64,000 nt of DNA from Acidobacteriota bacterium (GCA_003010405.1 PJLO01000008.1:62001-126000), one strand, 5' to 3'. Positions 7,211-16,389 are shown, numbered from the stretch's first letter. The notes: a model not told the origin generated them from the sequence alone. A program made the numbers and translations.

Positions 7211-7363
7211 CGGAACAGCCTAAGGGGATTTGAGTGCTCTACGAGAGTCGTTCGGGGTGGAAGAAATATTGGTAAATGTAAATGTATAGCAAGTGACAAA
7301 CATGAATATAGCGAAACATAAATATTTATAGAAAACGATGGATGTGCCAATGTAAAAACCTCC

Positions 7364-7402
7364 TGTCATTCTGAACCGCTGGCGACGCGGTTCAGAATGA
7401 CA
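7364..7402. repeat. Perfect 16-bp inverted repeat
   Basis: TGTCATTCTGAACCGC, 7-base loop, then its exact complement, in the gap between rsmG and the next gene. It resembles the TGTCATTCTGA-type intergenic repeats I associate with acidobacterial genomes. The 90 bases to its left are markedly AT-rich. Confidence 0.6.
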
Positions 7403-7418
7403 AGCATTCCGGGCAGGG

Positions 7419-8432
7419 TTAGAAGCCTTCGAGGACAATCTTTCCGATGGAGCGATTGGACTCGATGGCGGCGTGCGCTTTGCGGAGGTTTTTGGCATTG
7501 ATGTGTCCGGCGGCAGTGCCGAGCGTGGAGTGTATAAGTCCTGCATCGACAAGTGTCGATATCTGTTCGAGAATGCGATGCTGCTCGATCATGTCAGCAG
7601 TTTGGAAGGTGGAGCGAACGAACATCAGCTCCCAGTGCAGGGAGGCGGATTTGGGTTTCAGCTTGTTGGCGTCGAGCGAAGGTGGCGAGTCAATCAGGGC
7701 AAATGCTCCCTGCGGAGCAATGATGTCGACAATTTGGTCATAGTGCTGATCGGTGTGAGTGAGGCTGATGACGAAATCCGCATACGGAAAGCCCAGCTTG
7801 CGAACCTCGTCGGCAAGTTTCTTCGAGTGATCGACAATGTGATGGGCTCCCGCTTTGCGTACCCACTGGTGCGATTCAGGGCGCGAGGCGGAACCAATGA
7901 TGGTGAGTCCGGTGAGCCGGTGGGCCAGTTGTACGAGGATGGAACCGACTCCGCCGGAGGCTCCAATGACGAGGAGAGTGCCGGCCTGCTGCGGCTTGCC
8001 GAGAGGGATGCGGAGGCGGTCGAAGAGCAACTCCCAGGCGGTGAGCGAGGTAAGCGGGAGGGCGGCGGCTTCGGCAAAGGAGAGAGACTTCGGCTTGTGA
8101 CCGACAAGGCGCTCATCGACGAGGTGAAACTCGCTGTTGGTGCCGGGGCGCAGGATGGATCCGGCGTAGAAGACTTCGTCACCAGGATTGAACAGAGTCG
8201 CGTCGGGCGCGGTGGAGAGGACTACGCCAGCGCAATCGTAGCCAAGAATTTTGGGGTGCGCTTCGGTTCCTTGCTCCCTCATGCGGACCTTGGTGTCAAT
8301 GGGATTGACCGATACGGCATGGACGGCGACGAGGAGATCGCGGCCCCTGGGCTCGGGTGTGGGGAGTTCGAAATCGAAGAGAGATTTCGGGTCAGACGGG
8401 GGCAGGGACTTCACGTAACCAACGGCTTTCAT
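7419..8432 (-). CDS. Zinc-binding-dehydrogenase-family (quinone oxidoreductase-like) protein
   Basis: Medium-chain dehydrogenase/reductase of 337 residues. The GroES-like N-terminal domain (VAVHAVSVNPIDTKVR, LGYDCAGVV) is followed by a Rossmann NADPH domain with LLVIGASGGVGSILVQLA. It lacks the structural and catalytic zinc Cys/His sets, so it belongs with the zinc-free quinone-reductase-like branch despite the usual family name. Substrate unknown. Confidence 0.85.
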   Translation of the reverse strand: MKAVGYVKSLPPSDPKSLFDFELPTPEPRGRDLLVAVHAVSVNPIDTKVRMREQGTEAHPKILGYDCAGVVLSTAPDATLFNPGDEVFYAGSILRPGTNSEFHLVDERLVGHKPKSLSFAEAAALPLTSLTAWELLFDRLRIPLGKPQQAGTLLVIGASGGVGSILVQLAHRLTGLTIIGSASRPESHQWVRKAGAHHIVDHSKKLADEVRKLGFPYADFVISLTHTDQHYDQIVDIIAPQGAFALIDSPPSLDANKLKPKSASLHWELMFVRSTFQTADMIEQHRILEQISTLVDAGLIHSTLGTAAGHINAKNLRKAHAAIESNRSIGKIVLEGF

Positions 8433-8675
8433 GAGCGCTCCTTACGGAAGTGATGTCTCCGGGAGACGGAGGCTGAGCTGGAAGTGTAGCGCAAGCAGAC
8501 GGGGCGCAGCGCTGATATTCATAAAGAATGCAAAGATTCGAGTTTTCGATTAATCGAGCTCTGGCCTGTTTCAAAAGAGCTAATATCACGGGGAAGAAAA
8601 AGGTTGCCGAAGTAGCGTAGCTCGCCGTCGACACCTCTGCTCTTCATTCATACATTCCAAGGAGGAGGTGCATGC

Positions 8676-8870
8676 ATGACGGAGTCCCATGCGCGGAAAG
8701 ACGAAAACGTGGAACAAAAGCCAGCGGCAGCTTCCGAGAAAGAGAGCCGCTTCCACCGCCATGTCAAAGTGATCATTGCGCGTGTTCTCGCAAAACAGCG
8801 CGCGGATACTAAAAAAAGGCCTATTCAATACCTGGATATTGAAAACGAGGGTACGGAACCGTGGCACTAA
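8676..8870 (+). CDS. Small hydrophilic hypothetical protein
   Basis: Product of 64 residues, highly charged (ESRFHRHVKVIIARVLAKQ), without Cys or membrane segment. A very strong ribosome site aaggaggagg lies 8 bases before the ATG, which supports it being real. It precedes the Mth938-like gene by 27 bases in the same direction and may be co-transcribed. Not recognised. Confidence 0.55.
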   Translation: MTESHARKDENVEQKPAAASEKESRFHRHVKVIIARVLAKQRADTKKRPIQYLDIENEGTEPWH

Positions 8871-8897
8871 GCTGCCAGTCCCAGTGGAAAACGTTTT

Positions 8898-9245
8898 ATG
8901 AAATTTGAAGAGTTTTCATTCGGCCGATTGCGGATCGATGGCACCGATTACGAGTACGACGTGGTGATCGACCGCGGAAAGATCAGCAGGCGCAAGAAGA
9001 AAGCGTCAAAGAAGTATCGCGAGTCGTTTGGGCACACGCCACTTTCGCTGGAGGAAGACATACCCTGGAAATGCCGCCATCTGGTCATTGGAACAGGTGA
9101 GGGCGCACTGCCCGTGATGAATGAGGTAAAGCGCGAAGCCAAACGGCGCAAGATTGAACTACTGGTTCTGCCGACGGAAAAAGCGATTGAAATACTGAAC
9201 AAGCTGCCGGAAGATACAAACGCAATTTTGCATGTTACCTGCTGA
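8898..9245 (+). CDS. Mth938-like domain protein
   Basis: Protein of 115 residues of the Mth938/NDUFAF3-like fold (DUF498). It carries LRIDGTDYEYDVVID at the front, HLVIGTGEGALPV in the middle and LLVLPTEKAIEILN near the end, the usual layout. Eukaryotic relatives help assemble respiratory complex I; the bacterial role is undefined. A terminator follows. Confidence 0.8.
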   Translation: MKFEEFSFGRLRIDGTDYEYDVVIDRGKISRRKKKASKKYRESFGHTPLSLEEDIPWKCRHLVIGTGEGALPVMNEVKREAKRRKIELLVLPTEKAIEILNKLPEDTNAILHVTC

Positions 9246-9256
9246 GTCAGGAGTTG

Positions 9257-9303
9257 GGCCACCCGCGCGGGATGAGGTTCGCGAGGGTGGCCTTTCTGTT
9301 TTT
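9257..9303 (+). terminator. Rho-independent terminator
   Basis: GGCCACCC / GGGTGGCC stem over a GC-rich loop, then tttctgtttttt. Confidence 0.75.
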
Positions 9304-9358
9304 TGGAAAGGCTTTGGAAAGATCGCAAAGACCCAAGCCGGATGCTACGGCCAGACGT

Positions 9359-11473
9359 CTACAGAGCGGCGGCGGCTTGTTTGCGCTGGCGCGATTGGAT
9401 CTCTATGTAGATGTTCAGGAGCGAGACGGCAGCGGGAGTTACACCGGGGAGTCTCGATGCCTGGCCAATGGTTTGTGGACGCAGGCGGGTTAGCTTCTCC
9501 TTCATCTCGCGGGAGAGGCCGCTGATGGTGGAGTAGTCGAACCACGCAGGAATGGTCTTGGTTTCGGCTTTCTTGAGGCGCTCGATGGCCTTCTCCTGTT
9601 GCTGGAGGTAACCTGCGTACTTTACTTCGGTTTCAACGGATTTCAATTCAACCCAGATTGCGGAAGGGAGCTGGGAGCCACATTGGCAGGAGGCAGGCAG
9701 ATCTGCGGGGGCCTCGTCTTGCTCGTTGTTTTCGTTTTGTCCAAATTCCAGTTCCCCACTCAAGCCAGAAGAGGGCTTGAATGGGCCACCCGCCCGTGAG
9801 GCCGCTTCGGGGGATGTTTGATCCCACATCTGCTGACTGCGGCAGATGTGGGGCACGATGCCGTCATGGGAGAAGAACTCGGGGGCGAGCTGGCGGCAGA
9901 TGGGGACCAGGTCTTCGATGGTGATTTCGGGGCGGCGCAGGAGTTGAGCCCAGGTTGATCCGGATACGCCGCTGATTTTTTCAGCCAGTCCGGGGGGGAG
10001 ATCGGCTCCGGCGCGCTGGGTTTCAAGCTGGCGGCGCAGGTGCTCCATGCGGCGCTGCTTGGCCTCGTAGTTCGCCCATGCTTCGTCGCTGATGAGGCCG
10101 ACGCGGCGGCCATAGGGAGTGAGGCGGCGGTCGGCGTTGTCGATGCGCAGGTGAAGGCGGAATTCGGCGCGCGAAGTGAACATGCGATAGGGTTCGACGG
10201 TTCCCTTGCTGATGAGGTCGTCGATGAGTATGGCGGTGTAGGCTTCGCTGCGGTTGAGGGTCAGGGGCGGCTCGCCTTTGATGGCCAGGGCTGCATTGAT
10301 TCCGGCCATCAGGCCCTGGCAGGCGGCTTCCTCGTAACCGCTGGTGCCGTTGATCTGTCCGGCAAGATAGAGGCCGCGAATTTTGCGGGTCTGGAGAGTG
10401 CGCTCCAGCTCGGTGGGATCGATGGAGTCGTATTCGATGGCGTAGCCGGGCCGGAGCATTTCGGCGCGCTCAAGGCCTGGGATAGAAGCGAGCATCGCAA
10501 ACTGAACATCGACGGGGAGCGAAGTGGCCATGCCGTTGATGTAGACCTCATGCGTGCTGGTGCCTTCTGGTTCAAGATAGAGCTGGTGGGTTTCCTTGTC
10601 GGGAAACTTCACGATCTTATCTTCAATCGAAGGGCAGTAGCGCGGGCCGATGGAGCGGATCTGACCGCTGTACATGGGCGAGCGATGAACATTCTCGCGA
10701 ATGATGCGATGGGTTTCAGGCGTGGTGAAGGCGATGTAGCAGCTGACCTGGGGCTGCGTGATGTTGAGGGTGCGGAAGCTGAAGGGCGTGGGATCGGCGT
10801 CGCCGGGCTGTTGCTTGAACCGTGACCAGTCAATGCTGCGGCCATCGAGGCGCGGAGGGGTTCCGGTCTTGAGGCGGCAATGGCGGAGGCCGAGCTCTTT
10901 GAGGTTTTCGCCAAGAAGAATGGAGGCAGGCTCGCCGTTGCGTCCGGCGGTATAGGTCTGCTCGCCACAGTGAACGACCCCGTTGAGGAAGGTTCCTGTG
11001 GTGACGACAATGGCTCGAGCCGAGACATTACGTCCATCGCGCAGCCGGAGGCCCTCCACGCGGCGATTGTCGCCCTCGCCCGCGATGATCAGCTCGGCGA
11101 CTTCGGCTTGCTTGACCTGAAGGTTGGGCTCGCTTTCCAGGACCTCGCGCATTTTTACGCGGTACTTTTGCTTGTCGCACTGAGCGCGGGGCGACCAGAC
11201 GGCAGGGCCGCGGGAGGTGTTCAGGAGACGGAACTGGATGCCTACGGCATCGGTGACCTCTGCCATGATGCCGCCGAGAGCGTCGATCTCGCGAACTATA
11301 TGTCCCTTGGCGATTCCGCCCACGGCGGGGTTGCAGCTCATCTGCGCGATGAGATCGGCGTTAAGTGTGTAAAGAGCGGTGCGCAGCCCCATGCGCGCGG
11401 CGGCCATGGCCGCTTCGCAACCGGCATGACCGGCTCCGACGACGGCAACCTCGAAGTGTTCGGAAAAGCTCAT
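9359..11473 (-). CDS. mnmG: tRNA uridine 5-carboxymethylaminomethyl modification enzyme MnmG
   Basis: FAD-dependent GidA/MnmG that works with MnmE to modify the wobble uridine of tRNAs. 704 residues, longer than the usual roughly 620-640. The FAD motif [12 protein letters not shown] is at residues 10-21, with [45 protein letters not shown] and the C-terminal SGLSREM.EKL and [18 protein letters not shown]. The extra length is about 70 residues between APEFFSHD and [11 protein letters not shown] and is partly encoded by a hairpin repeat at 9823-9852. The frame stays open and catalytic motifs are intact, so it is probably functional. Confidence 0.95.
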   Translation of the reverse strand: MSFSEHFEVAVVGAGHAGCEAAMAAARMGLRTALYTLNADLIAQMSCNPAVGGIAKGHIVREIDALGGIMAEVTDAVGIQFRLLNTSRGPAVWSPRAQCDKQKYRVKMREVLESEPNLQVKQAEVAELIIAGEGDNRRVEGLRLRDGRNVSARAIVVTTGTFLNGVVHCGEQTYTAGRNGEPASILLGENLKELGLRHCRLKTGTPPRLDGRSIDWSRFKQQPGDADPTPFSFRTLNITQPQVSCYIAFTTPETHRIIRENVHRSPMYSGQIRSIGPRYCPSIEDKIVKFPDKETHQLYLEPEGTSTHEVYINGMATSLPVDVQFAMLASIPGLERAEMLRPGYAIEYDSIDPTELERTLQTRKIRGLYLAGQINGTSGYEEAACQGLMAGINAALAIKGEPPLTLNRSEAYTAILIDDLISKGTVEPYRMFTSRAEFRLHLRIDNADRRLTPYGRRVGLISDEAWANYEAKQRRMEHLRRQLETQRAGADLPPGLAEKISGVSGSTWAQLLRRPEITIEDLVPICRQLAPEFFSHDGIVPHICRSQQMWDQTSPEAASRAGGPFKPSSGLSGELEFGQNENNEQDEAPADLPASCQCGSQLPSAIWVELKSVETEVKYAGYLQQQEKAIERLKKAETKTIPAWFDYSTISGLSREMKEKLTRLRPQTIGQASRLPGVTPAAVSLLNIYIEIQSRQRKQAAAAL
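9823..9852. repeat. REP-like hairpin inside mnmG
   Basis: CCCACATCTGC, 8-base loop, GCAGATGTGGG, within the mnmG coding sequence (residues about 541-551). The same arms occur between genes at 11611-11640. Confidence 0.8.
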
Positions 11474-11553
11474 AGGAATTGTTATTAGTTTATCAAGTGC
11501 GTTTAGCCTTGAAAGGTCTCATACTTCGGCGGGGCTCAGGAGGCGGAGAGCTT

Positions 11554-11591
11554 CCCACCTTAGCGCCGAAAAAGCACGGCGCGAGGGTGGG
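11554..11591. repeat. Intergenic hairpin, first of a pair
   Basis: CCCACCTTAGCGCCG pairs with CGGCGCGAGGGTGGG (13 of 15) over an 8-base loop, 20 bases before the next hairpin. Confidence 0.65.
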
Positions 11592-11610
11592 TACCGACTA
11601 TCCTGTCAGT

Positions 11611-11640
11611 CCCACATCTGCTAACTACGGCAGATGTGGG
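11611..11640. repeat. REP-like hairpin, intergenic copy
   Basis: CCCACATCTGC, loop taactacg, GCAGATGTGGG; same arms as the copy inside mnmG. Confidence 0.8.
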
Positions 11641-11681
11641 GCACCTGCCCTGCTTAGAGAGTCAGGTTAACGAGGTGAGAT

Positions 11682-12674
11682 ATGAAAGCTGCGGTGCTTG
11701 GTTCTCCGGGGAGGATTTTGGATCGGCCTTTGCGTATTGAAGAGGTGGCGAAGCCTGAAGCTGGAGCGGGGCAAGTGCTGCTGCGGGTGCGGGCTTGCGG
11801 AGTTTGCCGGACGGATCTGCACATTGTAGAAGGAGAGCTTGCGCCTTTGCGGGCCAAATTAATTCCCGGGCACCAGATTGTGGGAGAGGTTGCAGGTGGT
11901 GCCACGCCGGAGCTGCCGATGGGCGCGCGGGTTGGCGTGTCGTGGATTGGGGGCACCGACGGCGAGTGCTGGTACTGCCGGAACAATATGGAGAACCTTT
12001 GCGATGCTCCGACGTTTACGGGCTACACGGTGGACGGGGGATATGCGGAGTTTGCTGCGGCGAGGGCGGACTTTGTGTTTCCTTTGCCGGAGGCGCTCGA
12101 CGACCTGCACGCCGCGCCGCTGCTTTGTGCGGGCATTATCGGGTTTCGCAGTCTGCGGGTGGCCGGAGTCGCGCGGGGAGAAAGAGTTGGGCTGTTCGGC
12201 TTTGGGGCTTCCGCGCATCTGGCGATTGAGGTTCTGCGGGCGTGGGATTGCGAGGTTTATGTTGCGACGCGGGGCGAGTCTCACAGAAAGCTGGCCGAGT
12301 CGCTAGGCGCTAAGTGGGTGGGAGCCGAGGCGGATCGGCCTCCGGTGGAGTTGGACCGGGCGGTTACCTTTGCTCCGAGCGGGAAAGTGGTTGTGGCGGC
12401 ACTCTCAAGTTTGCGGAAGGGCGGGGTCGTGGCCATCAACGCAATTCATCTGGATCGTATCCCTGAGTTCGATTACGACAGCCTGCTGTGGGGAGAACGG
12501 CAGATTCGAAGCGTGGCGAACATGGCTCGGGAGGACGCGCGCGATTTTCTTAAGGTCGCGGCCAAGATACGGCTTACGCCGAAGGTCACGACCTTCGCTT
12601 TAGATCAGGCGAACGAAGCGTTGGCGGCGATCAAGAACGACGCGGTGGATGGGGCGGCGGTGATCGTTTCGTAG
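11682..12674 (+). CDS. Zinc-dependent alcohol dehydrogenase
   Basis: Medium-chain zinc alcohol dehydrogenase of 330 residues. Catalytic zinc motifs are present: ACGVCRTDLH (Cys42) and GHQIVGE (His64, Glu69). The structural zinc loop reads DGECWYCRNNMENLC: three of four Cys (96, 99, 107) are kept and the first is Asp93, which could still act as a ligand, since an acidic residue at this site is known in some archaeal dehydrogenases. The nucleotide-binding loop is GLFGFGASAHLAI. Oxidises an alcohol or reduces an aldehyde with NAD(P); physiological substrate not known. Confidence 0.88.
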   Translation: MKAAVLGSPGRILDRPLRIEEVAKPEAGAGQVLLRVRACGVCRTDLHIVEGELAPLRAKLIPGHQIVGEVAGGATPELPMGARVGVSWIGGTDGECWYCRNNMENLCDAPTFTGYTVDGGYAEFAAARADFVFPLPEALDDLHAAPLLCAGIIGFRSLRVAGVARGERVGLFGFGASAHLAIEVLRAWDCEVYVATRGESHRKLAESLGAKWVGAEADRPPVELDRAVTFAPSGKVVVAALSSLRKGGVVAINAIHLDRIPEFDYDSLLWGERQIRSVANMAREDARDFLKVAAKIRLTPKVTTFALDQANEALAAIKNDAVDGAAVIVS

Positions 12675-12738
12675 TGTGTGATATCCTGTAAGGTCGTCAA
12701 TATACTTCATTATTTGGAAGTTGCGGAAAGGGTACCCA

Positions 12739-12978
12739 ATGGAAGAAAAGAAATATGGCTGGAACGGCTGGAAGATGCCGATACTACATCCGAACGACCC
12801 AGACTTCTGTGAATTGGGCTGCCCGATTTGCGTGCCTGCTCGTAACGGGAACAAGGTTGCCAAAGCCGTACAGAAATTCGAAGAGATCATTACTGGCGGT
12901 AAAGGTTGTTGGTGGGGCCGAGCCAGAAAACGGAAGTACGGTGTAGGTCCCTCGGAGTGTGTGCCTCGAAAGAAATAA
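12739..12978 (+). CDS. Small Cys-containing hypothetical protein
   Basis: Product of 79 residues beginning MEEKKYGWNGWKMP, with CELGCPICVPARNG near residue 24 and two further Cys (GCWWGR and SECVPRKK). The Cys pattern could bind a metal. The frame also opens at a TTG at 12721, but the ATG at 12739, preceded by gaaaggg, is preferred. Trp and Lys rich; not recognised. Confidence 0.55.
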   Translation: MEEKKYGWNGWKMPILHPNDPDFCELGCPICVPARNGNKVAKAVQKFEEIITGGKGCWWGRARKRKYGVGPSECVPRKK

Positions 12979-13073
12979 AACGCGTGCGATCCGCTGCGCA
13001 CCAGCCTGGCTCTGCGCAACCTGCGACCTCGCTCAAAACTGCATCAAGGCCGCCATCGCATGGACTCCAACAG

Positions 13074-13110
13074 GTCCCGCTCGGGAAAACTGAGCGGGAC
13101 TAGCCTTTTG
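13074..13110 (+). terminator. Hairpin terminator
   Basis: Perfect GTCCCGCTC / GAGCGGGAC stem with a 9-base loop, followed by tagcctttt. Confidence 0.6.
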
Positions 13111-13126
13111 AGGGCGGGAGGGAATC

Positions 13127-13879
13127 ATGGACATAATTGGACTTTTTGCAGCAGCAATGGCGGCCGGTGCCGCTACCATCGCCGGAGCGCATGCGATGGT
13201 GCCGTGGTCGCAAGTTTATGGCGAAAACTTCAATGGAATTGAGGATGGCGCGAAGGTTTTGGCCCTGACGTATGACGACGGGCCGAACGATCCCTGGACG
13301 ATGAAGCTGCTGGAGGTGCTGGCGAAGCACGAGGTGTCGGCGACGTTCTTCATGGTAGGAGAATACGTGCAGGAGCGTCCTGAGATTGCGCGGGCGGTTT
13401 TCCAGGCCGGGCACGCGATTGGCAATCACGGCTTTTCGCATCGCAACCTCATCTTCGCAAACGATACCGAACTGCGTCAGGAACTGGAAGACACTTCGAA
13501 GGCGATTGAGGACGCCACAGGCAAGCCTCCGTTCCTTTTTCGTCCGCCATTTGGCGCGCGAAGGCCAGGAACTTTCAAAGTGGTCAGGCAATTGAGAATG
13601 TTTCCGGTGATGTGGCGCGTGACCTGCTACGACTGGTCAGCGAAGTCGCACGAAAAGATTCTGAAACATGCACGGCGGCAGATTGTGGGTGGAGAAATTG
13701 TGCTGCTGCATGACGGCGGACATCACCGGATGGGAGAAGACCGCAGCCACACGGTGAAAGCTACCGACGAGCTGATTCGTGAATACAAAGAAAAAGGGTA
13801 TCGATTTACGACAGTGCCCGAGATGATGAAGATGTGCCCGGAAGTGAGAATGCCGGACGGCTTGCCGCGCGCTACTTAA
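13127..13879 (+). CDS. Polysaccharide deacetylase (NodB homology)
   Basis: Carbohydrate esterase family 4 protein of 250 residues. A short hydrophobic N-terminus (LFAAAMAAGAATIAGAHA) could be a signal or anchor. Metal and catalytic motifs: TYDDGPND (motif 1, Asp-Asp), HGFSHRNL (motif 2, His-x3-His) and RPPFGARRPGTF (motif 3), then LLHDGGHHR near the end. Removes N- or O-acetyl groups from cell-wall or exopolysaccharide. Ribosome site gggcgggagg. A hairpin at 13947 follows. Confidence 0.88.
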   Translation: MDIIGLFAAAMAAGAATIAGAHAMVPWSQVYGENFNGIEDGAKVLALTYDDGPNDPWTMKLLEVLAKHEVSATFFMVGEYVQERPEIARAVFQAGHAIGNHGFSHRNLIFANDTELRQELEDTSKAIEDATGKPPFLFRPPFGARRPGTFKVVRQLRMFPVMWRVTCYDWSAKSHEKILKHARRQIVGGEIVLLHDGGHHRMGEDRSHTVKATDELIREYKEKGYRFTTVPEMMKMCPEVRMPDGLPRAT

Positions 13880-13946
13880 TGGTGCCGAATGCAGCGAAGC
13901 AGCTGTCTTTGAGCAAAAGCCAACTTTGCTCAACAAATCCAACTGA

Positions 13947-13977
13947 AAAAGGAGGGCGCGCGGAGTGTCCTCCTTTT
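13947..13977 (+). terminator. Rho-independent terminator
   Basis: AAAAGGAGG / CCTCCTTTT stem, 13-base loop; the T-run is part of the stem. Confidence 0.65.
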
Positions 13978-14157
13978 CGATGTAGGCGAAAAGACCTCGT
14001 GGTGCTTTGCAAGCTTCACACCCGCCAGATAAGCGCCGGAGCGCCGCCACATTAGCCACTGGACAGACGGCTTTGACTGGTCCAAGGAATGCCGATTGTG
14101 CTATTTGCCTACCGGAAGAGAGCTATGTCTGCGGCTCCGCCAGCATTGTTCATGTAG

Positions 14158-14424
14158 TCAGATATGCCCAGCAGATGAATTATGGTGTGGAGCATGTTCT
14201 GAAAGTGATAAACGTTGCTGGTGGACGAACCTGCTTTCACGTGAGGGCCGGCCGTGTTTCGAGCGGGGAAAGCTCACCGCCGTTGCCGAACTCACAATCG
14301 AGGAATCCATACTGCCGGAAGGGAAGCCGTTTTGCCCTTCACCTGAGCCGCAGAGAAGCAGCACTACGAGGGCGAGCACGCAAACAGCCGCGAACTTTCT
14401 GTTTCTGGAATTTTGTTCAGTCAT
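14158..14424 (-). CDS. Possible small secreted protein or gene remnant
   Basis: An 88-residue frame starts MTEQNSRNRK and has a convincing signal-like segment (FAAVCVLALVVLLLCGSG). The part after it is Ser/His-rich and unlike a folded domain. Another minus-strand frame continues with a sensible sequence (HFQNMLHTIIHLLGI), so a frameshift may have broken an originally longer gene. No good ribosome site. The rest of 13978-14576 shows no gene. Confidence 0.3.
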   Translation of the reverse strand: MTEQNSRNRKFAAVCVLALVVLLLCGSGEGQNGFPSGSMDSSIVSSATAVSFPRSKHGRPSRESRFVHQQRLSLSEHAPHHNSSAGHI

Positions 14425-14576
14425 GACGAAATGAGAGGTTGGGCGTTTTCTAAATGTTGCCTCAGGGTTCCTTGGCGGCATAGTGTCTGATGTGCGGACG
14501 ACTAGGCAAAAAAAACGGATGCAGCGAATCCTTTTTTGTCCAGCAGCCTCTTTCAAAGTAGAGGGGGCAATAATTC

Positions 14577-15134
14577 ATGAGCACGATGATTTCGGTTGCA
14601 GCTTTGAGTAGCGAAATAGCCAGCGGAAAGCATCCGCAGATGATCGATGTGCGCTCGCCTTCCGAGTACGCGGGCGGACATATTCCGTGTACCATCAGCG
14701 TTCCGATGGATCAGTTCGAGGCCCGGAAAAAGGATTTGCGGCTGGAAGACGGAGTTGTACTGGTTTGCAAAGCTGGCAGCCGGGCGCAGATTGTGGCCGG
14801 ATGGCTGGGCTCGGATACCCCGGTGCGGGTACTGGAAGGCGGGACAGACGCCTGGATTCGCGCAGGGCTTGATGTTGTGGTTTCGGCGAAGACGCGCTGG
14901 TCGCTGGAACGGCAGGTGAGGTTGATAGCGGGCGCACTGGTGCTGATGGCCGCGGCGCTGGCAATCTCCGGCTTCCAGTGGGCAATCTGGGTAGCGCTGT
15001 TGATGGGCGTGGGCCTGACGTTTGCGGGCCTGACCGACATCTGTCCAATGGCGATTCTGCTGACCAAAATGCCATGGAACCAGGCGCGGACGAAAGGAGA
15101 CAGCAAAGTTCAGAACGCGTGTTGCGGGAGATAG
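14577..15134 (+). CDS. Rhodanese / DUF2892 membrane protein
   Basis: Protein of 185 residues with a rhodanese domain (IDVRSPSEYAGGHI, active-site loop VCKAGSRA with the catalytic Cys, LEGGTDAW) followed by two membrane segments (about residues 118-155), like the YgaP family. Such proteins handle sulfane sulfur at the inner membrane face. It is the first of three same-direction genes with an ECF sigma factor and an OsmC-like protein. Confidence 0.87.
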   Translation: MSTMISVAALSSEIASGKHPQMIDVRSPSEYAGGHIPCTISVPMDQFEARKKDLRLEDGVVLVCKAGSRAQIVAGWLGSDTPVRVLEGGTDAWIRAGLDVVVSAKTRWSLERQVRLIAGALVLMAAALAISGFQWAIWVALLMGVGLTFAGLTDICPMAILLTKMPWNQARTKGDSKVQNACCGR

Positions 15135-15176
15135 CGACACAGCTTGAGGAATGCGTTTTGGGCGAAAATCCCCGGC

Positions 15177-15701
15177 ATGGAATTTGAAAAGCTCGCCAAC
15201 GAACACAAGGACGCGGTGTACCGCCAGATGCTGCGGGTTTGCGGGAATCATGCGGATGCCGAAGACGTGCTGATGGAAGCTTTGCTGAAGGCTTATAGCA
15301 GCTTGGGGCAGTTGCGCGAAGCCACAGCGTTTCGGGCGTGGCTGGCGCAGATTGCGCGGAGACTGTGCTGGCAGTTGCGGGAACGCGAGGCGATGGCGCC
15401 ACTGCTGCAGCTTTCCGCAATGGAAGAGGAAGGAACGGAGCTGGCGTCTGATAGTGAGGCGCTTGATGTGGAACTGGCGCGACGAGAGATGAAGACCCTG
15501 CTGTGGCGGGCAGTTGATGAACTGCCGCAGGATGCGCGTGAAATGTATCTGCTGCGCGACGTTCAGGGGATAAGCGGCGAGGAAGTGGCAAGAAAATTTG
15601 GCATTACTGTGTCGGCTATGAAGAGCCGGCTGCACAGGGCACGAAAAACGGTGCGCGAACGGCTGGACCAGATTCTGTCGGCTGGCGCGGGACAGAGATA
15701 A
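15177..15701 (+). CDS. ECF-type RNA polymerase sigma factor
   Basis: Sigma-70 family protein of about 174 residues. Region 2 covers DAVYRQMLRVCGNHADAEDVLMEAL with FRAWLAQIARR, and region 4 covers LPQDAREMYLLRDVQGISGEEVARKFGITVSAMKSRLHRARKTV. An in-frame TTG at 15144 is an alternative start; the ribosome site is weak for both. No anti-sigma gene is adjacent; it sits between a rhodanese and an OsmC gene, suggesting control of a thiol or peroxide response, by inference. Confidence 0.85.
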   Translation: MEFEKLANEHKDAVYRQMLRVCGNHADAEDVLMEALLKAYSSLGQLREATAFRAWLAQIARRLCWQLREREAMAPLLQLSAMEEEGTELASDSEALDVELARREMKTLLWRAVDELPQDAREMYLLRDVQGISGEEVARKFGITVSAMKSRLHRARKTVRERLDQILSAGAGQR

Positions 15702-15714
15702 GGAGGAGATAACC

Positions 15715-16122
15715 ATGGTGGAAGTCTCGGTAGAACATCTGGGGTCTGTGCAATTTGAAATCAAAGCGCGTGGTTATTCGATCCTTTGCGATCAACCGGC
15801 GGGAAATGGTGGCTTTGACGAAGGAATGATCCAGCCGGAACTGCTGCTGGCATCACTGGGTTCGTGCGCGGGATATTTCGTGGCGGATTACCTGAAGCGG
15901 CAGAAACTGGCGACAGAGGGGACGAAGATTCACGTGACGGCGGAAAAAGTTAAGAATCCTTTTCGGCTGGATAATTTCAGAATCGAAGTAGAAGTGCCTG
16001 CTGGATTGAGCGAGGAACACCTGAAGGGCGTACGCGAGGCGGTGCATCACTGCCTGATTCATAACACGCTGATGAATCCGCCGAAGATCGATTTGGAGGT
16101 CGGCACGGGCGTTATCCGGTAA
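15715..16122 (+). CDS. OsmC family protein
   Basis: OsmC/Ohr-fold protein of 135 residues; family members reduce organic hydroperoxides with two cysteines. The two Cys are at LGSCAGYF (about residue 51) and HHCLIHNTL (about residue 111). A very strong ribosome site aaggaggag precedes the ATG. Overall sequence is of the general OsmC rather than the Ohr type. Follows the sigma factor by 13 bases. Confidence 0.87.
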   Translation: MVEVSVEHLGSVQFEIKARGYSILCDQPAGNGGFDEGMIQPELLLASLGSCAGYFVADYLKRQKLATEGTKIHVTAEKVKNPFRLDNFRIEVEVPAGLSEEHLKGVREAVHHCLIHNTLMNPPKIDLEVGTGVIR

Positions 16123-16330
16123 GGCGCTGCCCGCTTCGGAAGGAAGAAGCAAACGGACACCGCCCTGCCACAGCCTCACCTCGTGCCGCAGGGCGGCACA
16201 TTTGCCAGCGAGCAGGGCAGATATGAGTCTGCGCATGGCAAAAATTATTTTCCGCCAGAAAATCTGAGCCAAATCGCGAATACGCGCCAGCGTATGTTGC
16301 TGTAAAAGACGACAGATAGATCATAGTGAG

Positions 16331-16360
16331 GTATGTCAGCTGGTATATCAGCTGACATAC
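16331..16360. promoter_or_regulatory. Strong palindromic operator candidate
   Basis: GTATGTCAGCTG, 6 bases, CAGCTGACATAC: a perfect 12-bp inverted repeat. It ends 29 bases before the -35 box of the promoter at 16390 and is not followed by a T-run, so a protein-binding site is likelier than a terminator. The remainder of 16123-16330 shows no gene. Confidence 0.6.
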
Positions 16361-16389
16361 GTAAGTCATGTATTGTCAAATACTTACCC

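Noticed and set aside
7257-7340. AT-rich patch near rsmG as a replication origin
   Set aside because: No DnaA boxes of the TTATCCACA type are seen and dnaA is not in the window.
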